From Plantago major (taxonomy: Eukaryota; Streptophyta; Magnoliopsida; Lamiales; Plantaginaceae), in the NCBI GenBank assembly GCA_026545765.1, contig CM048839.1:89728414-89792413 (forward strand): a stretch of 64,000 bases of DNA, read 5' to 3'. Under the pieces are notes generated by a model, which ran no database searches, was not told where the DNA came from, and saw only the letters and a list, made by a program, of their open reading frames with translations. The position numbers and the translations under genes are program-made. Positions 23,764-34,917 of the stretch are shown one piece after another. Each line of letters opens with the position of its first letter. The stretch's first letter is position 1.

Positions 23764-24170
23764 TTGCTGCAAAAAAGCAAATTGGGAAACAAGGATTGTT
23801 GGACGTTACAAGTGGATGGATCCTCTACTGGACGATTAGGAGGAATAGGAATTTTTCTTGAAAGTCCCGAAGGAGCCAAGCTAGAATACGCCATCACCCT
23901 CAACTTCAAGGTAACAAACAACGAAATTGGGATGGCAAGAGCTCTTCAGGTGAAAAGAATCAAGGCTTACACAGATTCATAGCTCGTGGAATCCCAGTTC
24001 TCTGGGTCTTTTGCCGCTAAATGACCTAACATGATCAAGTACTTGGAACTTCTCAAAAAAGAGGCTGAGCACTTTGAGGTATTCACTCTTGATCAATTCC
24101 ACAGAGAATGGAACGAAAAAGCCGATGCCCTCTCCAAGTATGCCTCGGCCTTAGGAGCTCTGGACACGAG
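23764..24170 (+). CDS. Second (archaeal-type) RNase H region of the Tat element
   Basis: The phrases WTLQVDGSSTGRLGGIGI, TNNEIGMARAL and KAYTDS mark a further RNase H domain after the pol RNase H, followed by REWNEKADALSKYAS. A dual RNase H is a known trait of the Tat lineage. The region is part of the same fossil and is not taken as a separate gene. Confidence 0.75.
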
Positions 24171-24399
24171 AAGTGTCATCCTGATGACCCGCACGGACTC
24201 CTCCTTGGCAAACTCCAACGGACAAGTCTTCCTCTTGAGCACTGAAAGCAGCTGGATGACTGACGTATTCCACTATCTCAAGGATGGCTCTCAACCTTCA
24301 GATCCTAGAGAAGCAAGGAGGATCCTATGCCGAGCCAACAGATACTTCATCATGGGAGAGGATCTTTACAAGAAATCTTTCACCGGCACCCACATGAGA

Positions 24400-25479
24400 T
24401 GCCTTGATCCCCAGGAGGCGAAAACTGTGATGGAGGAAATCCATGCTGGAAGTTGTGGGAGTCACTCCGGGGCAAGAACCTTGGCTCAGAGAATCATAAG
24501 ACAAGGATACTATTGGCCTACCATTGATGCAGATGCCGCCAACTTCGCTTGTGCCTGTGAAGACTGCCAATACTATGCCAACATACCACATCGTCCGACC
24601 AACCCTATGATTCTGTCAATTATAGCATGTCCATTTGATCAATGGTATATAGACATAGTTGGTCCCTTCCCACGCGGAACCCATCAGAAGAAGTTCCTGG
24701 TCGTGGCAGTAGAGTATTTCACTAAGTGGGTTGAGGCAGAGGCAGTTTCGACCATCACTGAAAGCAGGGTACGGACATTCATCTGGAAGAACATCATCTG
24801 CCGCTTCGGACTTCCAAGAGTTCTAGTGTTGGACAACGGGGCTCAGTTCTCTGGGGCAAGACTGAATGAGTGGCTTCAATCTTTCAAAATAGAACAACGC
24901 TTCACTTCCGTTGGCCACCCCCAAGCTAATGGTCAAGTAGAAGCCACCAACAAGTCCATTGTCAAAATTTTGGAGAAAAGATTGAGGACCTCCCAAGATA
25001 GTTGGGCAGATGATCTCGACGCGGTCCTTTGGGCACATAGGACGACGACTCGGACTTCCACACAGGAGACGCCTTTTTCCCTTGTATATGGATCTGAGGC
25101 GGTCATTCCTTCGGAAGTAGCAGTGGAAACCCAGAGGATCCAGCAGTACAACCCTGCTGAGAATGAAGTTGCAAGGATCTACGACCTTGAGCTCCTTGAA
25201 GACAAACGAAATAAGGCACTAGCTAGCATCCTTCGATACCAAGCCATGACTGCTCGAGCCTACAACAAACGTGTCTTCCCCAAAGATATACAAGTCGGAG
25301 ACTTAGTCCTCAGAAGAGCCGATATCCTAAGCAATGTTGGGAAACTCAAGCCCAAATGGGAGGGACCTTACAAAGTTACCGGAGCCAGAGTCAATGGAAG
25401 CTTTGAGCTAAAAGACGACCAAGGGCGAGCCTTGAAGAGAACCTGGAATGCTAAGAATCTGCAAAAGTTTTATACTTAG
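24400..25479 (+). CDS. Integrase region of the Tat element
   Basis: An HHCC zinc-binding module (HAGSCGSH, then CACEDCQ) is followed by the core with the catalytic triad context: D in WYIDIVGPFP, D in VLDNGAQFSG and E in NGQVEATNKS. A C-terminal GDLVLRRADIL/GPYKVTGA module ends the frame. No chromodomain is apparent, as expected for Tat. Confidence 0.88.
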   Translation, partial: CLDPQEAKTVMEEIHAGSCGSHSGARTLAQRIIRQGYYWPTIDADAANFACACEDCQYYANIPHRPTNPMILSIIACPFDQWYIDIVGPFPRGTHQKKFLVVAVEYFTKWVEAEAVSTITESRVRTFIWKNIICRFGLPRVLVLDNGAQFSGARLNEWLQSFKIEQRFTSVGHPQANGQVEATNKSIVKILEKRLRTSQDSWADDLDAVLWAHRTTTRTSTQETPFSLVYGSEAVIPSEVAVETQRIQQYNPAENEVARIYDLELLEDKRNKALASILRYQAMTARAYNKRVFPKDIQVGDLVLRRADILSNVGKLKPKWEGPYKVTGARVNGSFELKDDQGRALKRTWNAKNLQKFYT

Positions 25480-27199
25480 GCTAACACTTCGAGATTAGAC
25501 TACGACATGTATCAAAGTTTTTTGTCATTTTTCTTATCCGGCCTCGAAGCCCACCAGTTGTACTTGAATTTCCATCAAATCAATACAACTTTTTGCAAGG
25601 AAGTAAAAGCCACATTCACACAAACGCATTGTCTCGGACCGATCAGAGAAGGTCTGAGCCAACTGATTCAGCAAATATTTGAGAAATCAATTGCTCAACA
25701 AAATTAACTTATACCAGTTAGTTCGGATGAAGCAACATAACGATTTGAAGAAAGGGGGCAAAAAGACCGTCTTATTCAGCGGTACACATTACAAGGTTGC
25801 AAACTCCGGATACATACATCCGAGTCACGCAAAACTAAGGGAACTCTACATCGTTCTTTACATTACATAAGTAATTCTTGGTGATGTAACATCCGAAGCG
25901 CGACGATATGACCGCTCCGAAGCCCAGCGTCCGAGGCAAAACAGGAACAACACGAACCAATGGATCTCTAAAGAATGAGTCCCTACCGCACAAAAGGACA
26001 AGTTGAATCCGGACCGGATAACTCCGGTACGGCAAAGCAGCTCCACGGTCTTCTCAAACGATCCGCATCTTCCACCACAACCACTTTCTGGTTCGCACCC
26101 TCGGGCACCTCAAGAAAATGGTGAATGGAGGAAGGAGCAAACCGCCCGAGAATTCGACTCTCCATGCCAACAAGTCTTCGTCCTTAGGAACAGCGAACTA
26201 ATCCACTTCCCCGGGGCTGAAGCTGATGATACACGTTACAGCCCCGCAGAAAGAAGATTAGCACGAGGATCCGAAGGAGAGTGAATCCGAGTGACTTGAT
26301 TTCATCGTCCCCAGCATGGTCCGAAGCACCGAAAAACCCTTAGAGGCGGATCACGCATAGGAACGGTGGAATAAACCCACTTGTCAGACATCCGGACCCC
26401 AGGATCCGAACCACCTATTACTATAAAAAGGGATGGAATGATCTGACGAAAAGTCGTACAATCCAGGGGTATATATAGAAGTGAAGAACCAATCATCACT
26501 CGCCACGTGGCCCGTAACCGCCGCGATGGGCTTGGGCCTGGACTTGGGCCTAGCGCCTGGGCCGCTATTGGGCCAACCCAGAGTCCCTTCACATTTCCGG
26601 CCTCATTGAGTGAATTATTTAAACTATTGCCCTTTCGGATCTGTCAGCCCGAGGCTGCCACGCTAACTTCCTTACCAACTACGATCCGAAGCGAGTCACT
26701 CAAACTTTTACACTGTGAAAGCTAACACGGCTTGGAGCAGTACACCAAGTCCCTACGGATCGAGCAGGATGACAACGTCCGACCTAGTCCTACTTGTTAT
26801 AGATTTGATCACACCAATCTTACCTATACGATCAGCATTTAAAGCTTGTCCGACCAAGCCAAAGATCTACCAATTGAATACTGCATTATTTTGGGGTAAA
26901 TCGAGCCTCGTAGACTCGGATCCACTACCCACAAAAGCCGATTCAATGAAACTTTTGAGTTGCCGGTCTATTTTATAAACTCAACGCATAAGAAGAAACA
27001 TACACTCGGAAAAGCAATAACAACAAGGCAATGATAAAAGTTGATCCGAGCCATCACCCAGCCCGGACCAAGGACATAGGTACTGAATCAAGTATGACTT
27101 CGACGAAATGATTTATACAAAACAGTGATTAAGAAGGAAACAATATTGTCTCAAGGTCCGAAGGCCTGCAATTACAGAAATCCGGGGCATACCCCGTCT

Positions 27200-30100
27200 T
27201 CATTCTCTCCGCCGCTCGGATGAACCAGCCTGTGTTCTGGAGGGGCCTCCAATCTCCTTTTCCAGAGGTGCTTGCTCCCGTTCTCTGGCTTCTTGGGCCA
27301 ACCTCCTCTCTCTTCGAGCCTGCACCTCTTTCAGGAAGCCAGGGCATTGTTGCATCAAGTCTAAATCCCGATCGAAACCATGGACAGGCCCGGGCAGAGT
27401 CAACCAGTCTCGGTTGTGCTCCAAGTGATCCTCCAAAGGAACAAAGACACTAGACATCAGCAACCGGGGCACGAACTGCGGGAGGTACGAACCACCGTGG
27501 TCGAACTTCTTGTCCTCTGTCTCATCACAGACCAGTTCCACAAACTCGCATTGGAGCAAGTCTTCATCCGAGACACCGTCCATAGCAAAGTCCGAGCCGT
27601 CGGCCTCTTTGAAAGCAGAAACGCCTTCAGCCTCCAAGTCGCAGCCACTCGGAATCCAACCCCTCCGCCGGAACTGGCCTACAGCCGCATCGAACCCATC
27701 CTGCTGAGCCTCGTCATACTTAGACTCGAACAAGAATTTGTAGGAGTCCGACCCCAAGAAATCCTGGACGGTCTTTGTCCGGACCTTTAGCAGCTCATTT
27801 AGCATCATGTCCTTAAAGCTCCGGGAGACACCAACGAACCCATCCACGCTATCTTGATGGACTTTCAAGTCCTTCTCTAGCTCTAGGATGGCATTTTTCA
27901 TCTTGGCCGTCTCCGACTCGGCCTCCCTCTTGGCAGCAATGGTCTTCTTCAACCGCTCGGACACACTGTTCAACCGAGACGTCTCCACCGCCTGAGCAAC
28001 CTCAGCCTTGGCCAAATCCTCCTCTAGTGTGGCCCTCCGACCCGCCACCACGGAGCACGCCTGAATGGCGGCAGTAAGCTACAACAACCAACATTGAAAA
28101 GTTAGAAACATAGTTCCGAGCCAAAGAAAGTTTAAAACACAATCAAAACTTTACAAGAACAAACCTTGCGGTGAGTAGCGGTCAACTCCGCAATTCGGTC
28201 CAGTTCCGAGGCAGCAACCAGCCGAGCCACCTCAACATCCAACTCCAGCTCCGGCTCACCACTCATCTTTCCCTTGCCCTTCTTGGACGAAGGGATCGGA
28301 CCTTCGGACGGACGCTTCTGTCCGACCGAAGCACTCGAGCCATTGGCAGGGGGGTCCCGAGACACGGACCTCGGAGTTTTCTTAGCCCCCTTCGAACCAA
28401 ACACCTTACCCTTGTCCGGGGTAGGTATGGTCTGAGCCTCTTCGCCCGCGGCTGCCCTCCGAGTCTCCTCCACACGGAAAGCGGCAGTATTCCGGGGCTC
28501 CTCCATTGACAGCACGGTGGACGTCTTTATGATTTGGGTTCGGGTACCCTCCTCCATCTCCTTTCGTTAAGCAGCATTCTACTTCCGCTTCAACTCCCGC
28601 ATGGTGGACATGGTGTACTCGAACCAAAAATCTGCACATCCGAAGGACAATAAGATGCATGATAACAACAATTTACAATTTACAACTACAAACAAAACAA
28701 GTAACCACCGACTCGGATGACCAACCACATGACCGAAGGAGGAAACACTTACTTAGATCTTCTTTCTATCACAAAAACTTGGCTCCGAAAAGCCGGCTAG
28801 ATAAGCCAGAGGTTGGCATATCAACCCTCAGAAAAAGTATTTCTCCGGATCCTGATTCCGATGGAGAGCTTGCATCCACAAAGGGACGTTCCGAGCCGGG
28901 GGTTTCCAGTCCGGCAGCATGCCTCGGAAAATTTTTCTCTCAAAATGCCATGTGGTCCTTTCCGCTTCGGATTGACCTTGTTCCAAAGCAGGTTGGACGA
29001 AGACATATCTCTTCCACCAATTTATTCCCAAGGAGGAGAGCGGATCGACAAAAAATGTGTATGCTTGGCGACACACAAACGTATAAAACAAAGTATTCCA
29101 ATTACTTACACTAACGTTAAATAACTTCCGAAAGTTATCAAACGTAACCGGGATGTCCTTATATTTACACATCACCCCGAAGCACATCAGATTTCCGAGC
29201 GAGTTGGGGATGATCTGATGAGGACTTAACCCCATGTTGTTCAATATGTCCACAAACTCGGACGACACGGGCAACCGCCACCCACAGTGAAGACTTATCT
29301 CATGCATGCACATATACCCCGGAGGCGGATTGTAAAAAGCGTGCGACTCATCCAGAATCACTACAAAAAATCTGGCCTGTAGCGACGGATAGATCCGTCG
29401 CATAGTTATCTATCCGCCGCCCACTCGGGCGGATCGGGCGACGGATAGAAAATCCGTCCTCGAGCTGTGGCGACGGATAACAATCCGTCCAATTCACGAC
29501 GGATTGACCATTTTTTTAATTGATAATGGGCGACGGGTAGATTCTATCCGTCGCTTAACGTGCATTTGGATAGATCTATCCGTCGCCCATTTCTATTTTT
29601 TTAAAATAAAATCCAGATTCAATTTTTATATTCAGATACGGATTAATTCAGATCCAATTTGTATTCAGATACGAGATATTGATTTGTATTCAGATGCAGT
29701 GGTGGTGGTGGGAGGAGAAAGGTGGTGCAGTGGCAGGTGGTGGTGGCGGGGAAAGGTGGTGGTGGGAGGAGGAAAGGTGGTGGTGGTGCGGTGGTGGAGA
29801 TGGTGGTGGTGCGGTGGTGGTGGGAGGAGAGAGGTGGTGGTGGTGGTGGTGGAGATGGTGGTGGTGGTGGTGGTGGAGATGGTGGTGGTGGGAGGAGAGA
29901 GGTGGTGGTGGTGGAGATGGTGGTGGAGGAGGATGGTGGTGGAGGAGGTGGTGGTGGAGGATGGTGGTGGATGGTGGTGGTGGAGGAGAAAGGTGGTGGA
30001 AGGAGAAAGGTGGTGGTGGGAGGAGGAGGAGAGGAGAAATGGAGGAGAAGTGGTGGAGGAAAGGAGGTGGTGGAGGAGATTTATGGTTTTTTTAGTGAAG

Positions 30101-31260
30101 CGGATAGATCTAGATCTATCCGTCGCTAACTTTTTTTTTTTTTTTCGGCTATAGCGACGGATAGATCTATCCGTCGCTAAAATTTTTTTTTTTTTTTAAA
30201 TATTGGTCAACGCTCTGTAGCGACGGATAAACTTATCCGTCGCTACAGAGCGACGGATAAGTTTTATCCGTCGCCAAACTGGGCGACGGATTGGCGATCT
30301 GTTCATAGGGCGACGGATAAAATCCGCCTTTCTCGTTCTGCTACAGAATTCTTGTAGTGAATGAGGATCTCCACACACTCCGGAATCTCATACTTCCTCC
30401 GAAGTTCCTCCACCTCCTCAGCCGTCACAATCGAAGGACATGTGGGCAATGTACCTTCCTCGTTCATTTCACCCTCCGGATCGGGATGAGTAACATCGCC
30501 CCTTGTCCGAGGAAATTTCACCCGGAATACGTCCTCACCCCTATTGAGCCCCTCGGACAATTCATCTTCAGTCATCTGACGACTCGTACCCGCTTGCCCA
30601 GCGGACTCCCTCCGAAAAACATGGGCAGACATCATTTCTTCTTCTTCCTCCTCCTCGGATGCCAGTCCGATCGTCCTCCTCCACTCTATCATCCCCGGAC
30701 GACGAACTCAGTTCCACCACCGTCCGAAGGGGCACAACAACCTGGACCCGATCCTCGACACCTTCTTCGAACATACCTAACTCGGGTGGTGCCTCGGAGG
30801 TATCATGCACCTCCTCGATGTTAGGCTCCTGCGGATCCGGAACGAATGGAACTCGGTTAGGGTTACTCCTAAAATGATAACCTAAGTTGCGAATTAGGGA
30901 CCGAATCTCTACCGGGAGTTCGGGCTCCTTCCCAGCACGGCCCGGACGGAGAGCCCCTATGGTCCGTGAGCTTGTCTCGTGAGCCGCACCAACACCCTGC
31001 ACAGTAGAGACTTGCAGGTAATCCTGACGCTTCGGAGACCCTGAACCCGGAACAACTAACCGAAGTAAGGAGCTTACCTCGGGCTCTTCCCGGTTCGGAC
31101 GGGGAGATTGCTCCAACTCTACTGACTCGTCCTCACCAACAATATCAATCTCCTCGGAGCTGTCGGATAGAGACAACGCGTCGGAGACATATCCTTCAGC
31201 CTCGGATCGGTTCTGACTATCACTTTCGGACATCCTAAGGAAAGGAGAAGGCAATCTCAT
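27200..31260 (-). CDS. Antisense ORF block of the Tat element (gypsy-type 'transposase' PF04195-like)
   Basis: Opposite to gag-pol, open segments run right to left. They begin with an acidic Ser/Glu-rich start (31260-30568, MRLPSPFLRMSESDS). A conserved domain at 29340-28830 contains FYNPPPGYMCMHEISLHCGW and LSPHQIIPNSLGNLMCF. A Lys/Pro/Ser-rich linker (28557-28132) follows, then a long coiled coil with a C-terminal acidic region (28051-27200). The conserved part fits the plant 'putative gypsy type transposon' domain, known as the antisense ORF of Tat/Retand elements; its role is unknown. The block appears spliced, with a donor-like site near 28165 and an acceptor near 28080. A CACTA insertion at 29359-30359 interrupts the conserved domain region. 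Confidence 0.75.
29359..30359. mobile_element. Non-autonomous CACTA element inside the Tat retrotransposon
   Basis: It begins CACTACAAAAAATCTG and ends with the complement of CACTACAAGAATTCTG. It is flanked by the 3-bp duplication AAT (29356-29358 and 30360-30362), and is 1001 bp long. The GCGACGGATA/TATCCGTCGC subterminal motif is present at both ends, as in the CACTA elements at the left of the window. It has no transposase. The interior (29699-30090) is a strand-biased GGTGG/GGAGG repeat. It must be younger than the retrotransposon it entered. Confidence 0.95.
29699..30090. repeat. GGT/GGA-rich low-complexity tract
   Basis: About 390 bp are almost free of C on the plus strand, made of GGTGGTGGT, GGAGGAG and GAGAGG units. 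The open frames through it (Trp/Gly/Val-rich) are artefacts of the repeat. Its G clusters could form quadruplex-like structures. Confidence 0.9.
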
Positions 31261-31689
31261 AAGCTTTAAGATGGCAGTCCGAGAGGCCGTTTATGTATAT
31301 TAAAAAAAGGAGAAGGAATTTTAAATTTCGGACAAAAGAAAGCGACTCTACCGGACGAAGTTAGTTCGGAGTCAGTAAGATGTTAACTCGGTGTTAGTCA
31401 ACATAGCCAAGACATTGGTTATTGCTAACTATAGCCTACGCATCATGGGCATACATCCGAGCAGATTATACTCTTAATAGAAACGACACAACAAGCAAGG
31501 GAAATTAAATCACGCAACAAAACAAACTTACTTGTACTCTGATGGTTGGATTGAAGGCAGCTGACTCCGCACGGAACCACGCACTACGAACTTCTTCTTA
31601 CTCGCTTCGGATTGGTTGTAACTACTTCGGACGTGCTCAAGTACAAAAATCTTCTCTCTAAAAGTGAGAATGGAAGCGACTTAGGCCCC

Positions 31690-31699
31690 TATTTATAGA
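31690..31699 (-). promoter_or_regulatory. Candidate antisense promoter (TATA box) for the antisense ORF block
   Basis: On the minus strand TATAAATAG lies about 430 bp upstream of the first antisense Met (31260), in a non-LTR position. An antisense start here would leave room for a leader, possibly with an intron. Function is inferred from position only. Confidence 0.4.
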
Positions 31700-32343
31700 G
31701 GGCTATATCTGGAACTCCAACCGTCACGATTTTTCGAGATTAAATCTCAATCGTAGATAAAAAATCATCCAACGGTGTAGTACAACAATACCAAGCGAAA
31801 TGACGAATCGGTACAAAAAACTTACCTTGCGATAACAAAGACGCATACAACAAACTTCCCCACTTTCGGGCGGAAGACAACACTCAGGCCTCGGATGATT
31901 ACCCATCGGACGCCTCGGAACTTTTCCTGGCAAAGATCACTTGCTAACATACGGACCTCGTCCACTCGGACGTTTTCCTTCGGACATTCTCTTTATAAAA
32001 GACTTTGGTCCGGATAGGACACTCATCTACGGATTAACCCGTAACCTACCAAAGGTACAACTCCGACGTTCTCAGTCTACACTTAGTCTCGTCTACAAAT
32101 ACCCTTTTCTTTCTTAACTTTATTGCACTCCAAACCTTCTCCCTCGGACGGCAACGAAAGTAAAAAAGAAAGGGGGGGGGGGGGGAGGGAGAGATTAAGT
32201 TAAGGACCATACGAAGCACGGATTACACCTTTTTTCGGCTTACGAGAGACAGCTTGGACCAAGGAACAACCCATCCTCTTCGGTCTCAACCAATAGTTCC
32301 ACAACTATCTTCTACTAAGATACTTGGAAACTAGGGGGACATA

Positions 32344-33228
32344 TGTTAATACGAAAATATGTCCAATCCGTCATAGGCGCCTTTGAAACGAATCCTAAGG
32401 CGTCTCAAGTTGTCTAAAGGATCCGAGACACTATGATCCGACCCTAGGTCCCTCAGGTCCGACCCACCTAGGTCCGACCCTCCCTAGGAGTGAGGAACAG
32501 AGGGCTTGAACGATACTGGGTCCGACCCTAGCTAGGCCTTCAGGTCCGACCCATCTAGGTCCGATACGGACGATCATTCGGACCCAACATGACAATCTCA
32601 CAAGCAACCAAGTAAACTGGCACTAGAGAGTAGGGAGGTCCGAGCCATAAGGTCCGAATCGGAAGAGTTGGGCAAACTTAGGGAAGTACCCCATAGACAG
32701 CCCAATATGGTCCGGACCGACCTCTTTGGACCTTGACCCTCGGTAGACTATGTCACACCCTCTAAAAACCCTCTTGATAATGACTAAACTACCCCTAAAA
32801 GCCCAAAGTGGGATGGGGCAAGTGTCATTGATGGGCCATGGGCCTATTGAAGCCTTGGTGGCTCAATCTAGGCCGTACACTTGGCACGATCTGATGGAAC
32901 CCTCCCAATTGGGGTGAAATCTATATATAGGGCACACATCCCCATGATAATAGTAAGCAAGAATTACTTCCAAACCTAGACTACTGTACAGAGTAGATCT
33001 TCAGTCTCAAACCGGTTTGACACTTAGCAAACCGGGTCCTAACCCACCTTCCAAGCTACTTGTGCAGGTCCTTACGCATCGCCTCTTACCAGTACGGCGG
33101 TTCTTACGGGCTCTTACTCTTTGGTTCTTACAAGCAAGGTGGTTCTTACTCAAAGGTGGTCTAGGTACTTAGAGTGAAGAAAAGCAAGGGAAATTCATTA
33201 AGTGGTTGGGGGACTTTTACCCTCAACA
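32344..33228 (+). repeat. 3' LTR of the Tat element
   Basis: 885 bp, same tips as the 5' LTR (TGTTAATACG...CCTCAACA). It differs from the 5' copy by several short insertions and deletions plus scattered substitutions. A run of 14 G (about 32175-32188) lies 160 bp before it. Confidence 0.92.
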
Positions 33229-33233
33229 GTTGT

Positions 33234-33670
33234 GACTGTAGTTTTTTGCATCTGGCGCGCTGAGAAAAAAAGAGCAGATGAAAAGTTCGGACTTATCTGG
33301 GAGATTTATCTGGTGTCTGTGGATTTTTGCATCAGTGAAATTTATTTTGTGTCCGTGGATTTTTGCATCTGTGAGATTTATGTTGTGTCTGTGAGTTTTT
33401 ATAACTGGAGAATTTATGTTGTGTCTGTGAGTTTTTATAACTGGGGGAATTAATGTTGTATCTGTGAGTTTTTATAACTGGGCAATTTATGTTGTGTCTG
33501 TAAGTTTTTATAACTAGGGGAATTAATGATGTGTCTGTGAATTTTTATAACCATAGGAATTAATGCTGACTGCGCACTATTCTGACCGCTGACCGCAAAC
33601 AACTTAAAAAACTGGTTTTTCCTATTCTAATGAAAATTCAGGCATTTTTCTAGAATTTGTATTCCATATG
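33234..33670 (+). repeat. Minisatellite (36-37 bp period) and right end of a dispersed repeat
   Basis: Units of about 36-37 bp with the core GTCTGTGAGTTTTTATAACT recur from about 33370 to 33560. They are followed by a stretch with GACCGCAAACAAC and TTTTCTAGAATTTGT that matches 62673-62750. The same core stands just left of the Tat element (18447-18470), so the retrotransposon landed inside this repeat. The left end of the repeat is not clear. Confidence 0.8.
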
Positions 33671-34244
33671 ATCTTGATAAAGATTAGGTTTGATTAGGTT
33701 AGTTCGCTATAATTACTATAAGGTGTTTTCAGTATTATTGATGTACTATCTTCACAATTAAGTCATCTAATTTTGGGAGCTTGATAACTAAGTTTAAAAG
33801 GAGAAAAATACTTTATTTGATTCTATATGTTTACTAAGTTATTTAAAATTATAATTTTAGTACTCAGGCGATAACTCCGGCTAAATAAATTTAAATTATG
33901 AAAAATTCGCTCCAAATTTATTTAAAATGACTAGTTATTAAGAATTTGCCTCCTAATCAGGTCGAAAAGGAAAATCAAAAAATTAAAATACAACAATCAT
34001 ATTTCTACTTACCAAAAACTCTAATCATACACCAAACACCGTCTACACTAAACTTAACTAGGGTTATGGTTGCAATATTCCCGTTTTTATTTTTATATTT
34101 CATTCCCATAATACATTAACCTTTGGATTTTAATTCACTGCGTATATAGTCGGTATCAACCATAATTAACAAGAACGTCATTCAATTTTAGTCGGTATCA
34201 ACCAAGGTGTAAGAACACATTATTCTAGTAACCTTAGATGTTGT
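33671..34244. other. Intergenic, no gene seen
   Basis: AT-rich sequence without an open frame or recognisable repeat. Confidence 0.6.
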
Positions 34245-34253
34245 TGGAGTAAA

Positions 34254-34908
34254 GCAGTGTTTAAAAAAAAACGTGTCGGGCGTCGAACCGGGCATGCTAT
34301 AAAATGTCGGTTTAATCGGTTCGACCGGTCAAACCATTGGTTGACCCGTTATACATGTATTTAAATTAATAAATAAGATATAACATAATTAAACAAGAAT
34401 AGATATATATTAGAAAATGCATATAAGCAACCTGCTAATAAAGATGTTGTCTAGGACTCTAATACGATTATACAAATTTATATTGAATTATAATAGAAAT
34501 TCAAGAAAAAAGATGTAGCATATTTTTTAGTTTATAACAGTTCAAATTTTAGAATTCGAACTTGTAAAAATGTAATTTTTAAATGATAAATGAATGTTAT
34601 AAGAACGAAAGTGATCACTATTCCACTTAGTTGATTTTCGATGAAGGAAATCAATTTTTTCCAATAAGAAAAGGAATTTATGGCTAGAATAACAAGTATC
34701 CTTAGTTCCTTACCACTTTGAGTCATGACTAATATAAAATAGAAAACAAACACAAAAGAGTTGTCTCCAAGTGGAAATGAAACTTCTCTCTAAACTCTAG
34801 ACTCAAGTTTGAACCCTACCAATTCCATTTTAAACATTTATTCAAATTAAACATAAACCGGTTCAATTTCGGTTCGCTGGTTAATCGGTGCACCGCCCGG
34901 TTCTTACC
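34254..34908. mobile_element. Small non-autonomous transposon, probably Mutator-like
   Basis: Flanked by identical 9-mers TGGAGTAAA (34245-34253 and 34909-34917), the size of a Mutator-type target duplication. Near each end is an inverted GAACCGGGC block with further CCGGTT-rich sequence. The outermost bases match only weakly. The interior is AT-rich without coding capacity. The family call rests on the 9-bp duplication. Confidence 0.5.
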
Positions 34909-34917
34909 TGGAGTAAA

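Larger units (their letters stand above)
18480..33228 (+). mobile_element. Ty3/gypsy LTR retrotransposon, Tat lineage, with antisense ORF block
   Basis: A 14.75-kb element has two LTRs (18480-19379 and 32344-33228) flanked by the 5-bp duplication GTTGT (18475-18479 and 33229-33233), so both ends are intact. A TGGCGCCGTCTGTGGGAA primer-binding site follows the 5' LTR, and a purine tract (AAACTAGGGGGAC) precedes the 3' LTR. Sense parts are gag, protease, reverse transcriptase/RNase H, a second RNase H, and integrase. The 6-kb region between integrase and the 3' LTR codes on the opposite strand. The dual RNase H and antisense ORF place it in the Tat/Retand group. The sense frames are interrupted in roughly four to six places, so it looks structurally complete but disabled. 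The LTRs are very similar but differ by several indels and scattered bases, suggesting moderate to young age. A CACTA element sits inside at 29359-30359. Confidence 0.93.

Noticed and set aside
29504-30154. Three overlapping Trp/Gly/Val-rich open frames
   Set aside because: They are translations of the GGT/GGA low-complexity tract in every frame and have no domain or start context.
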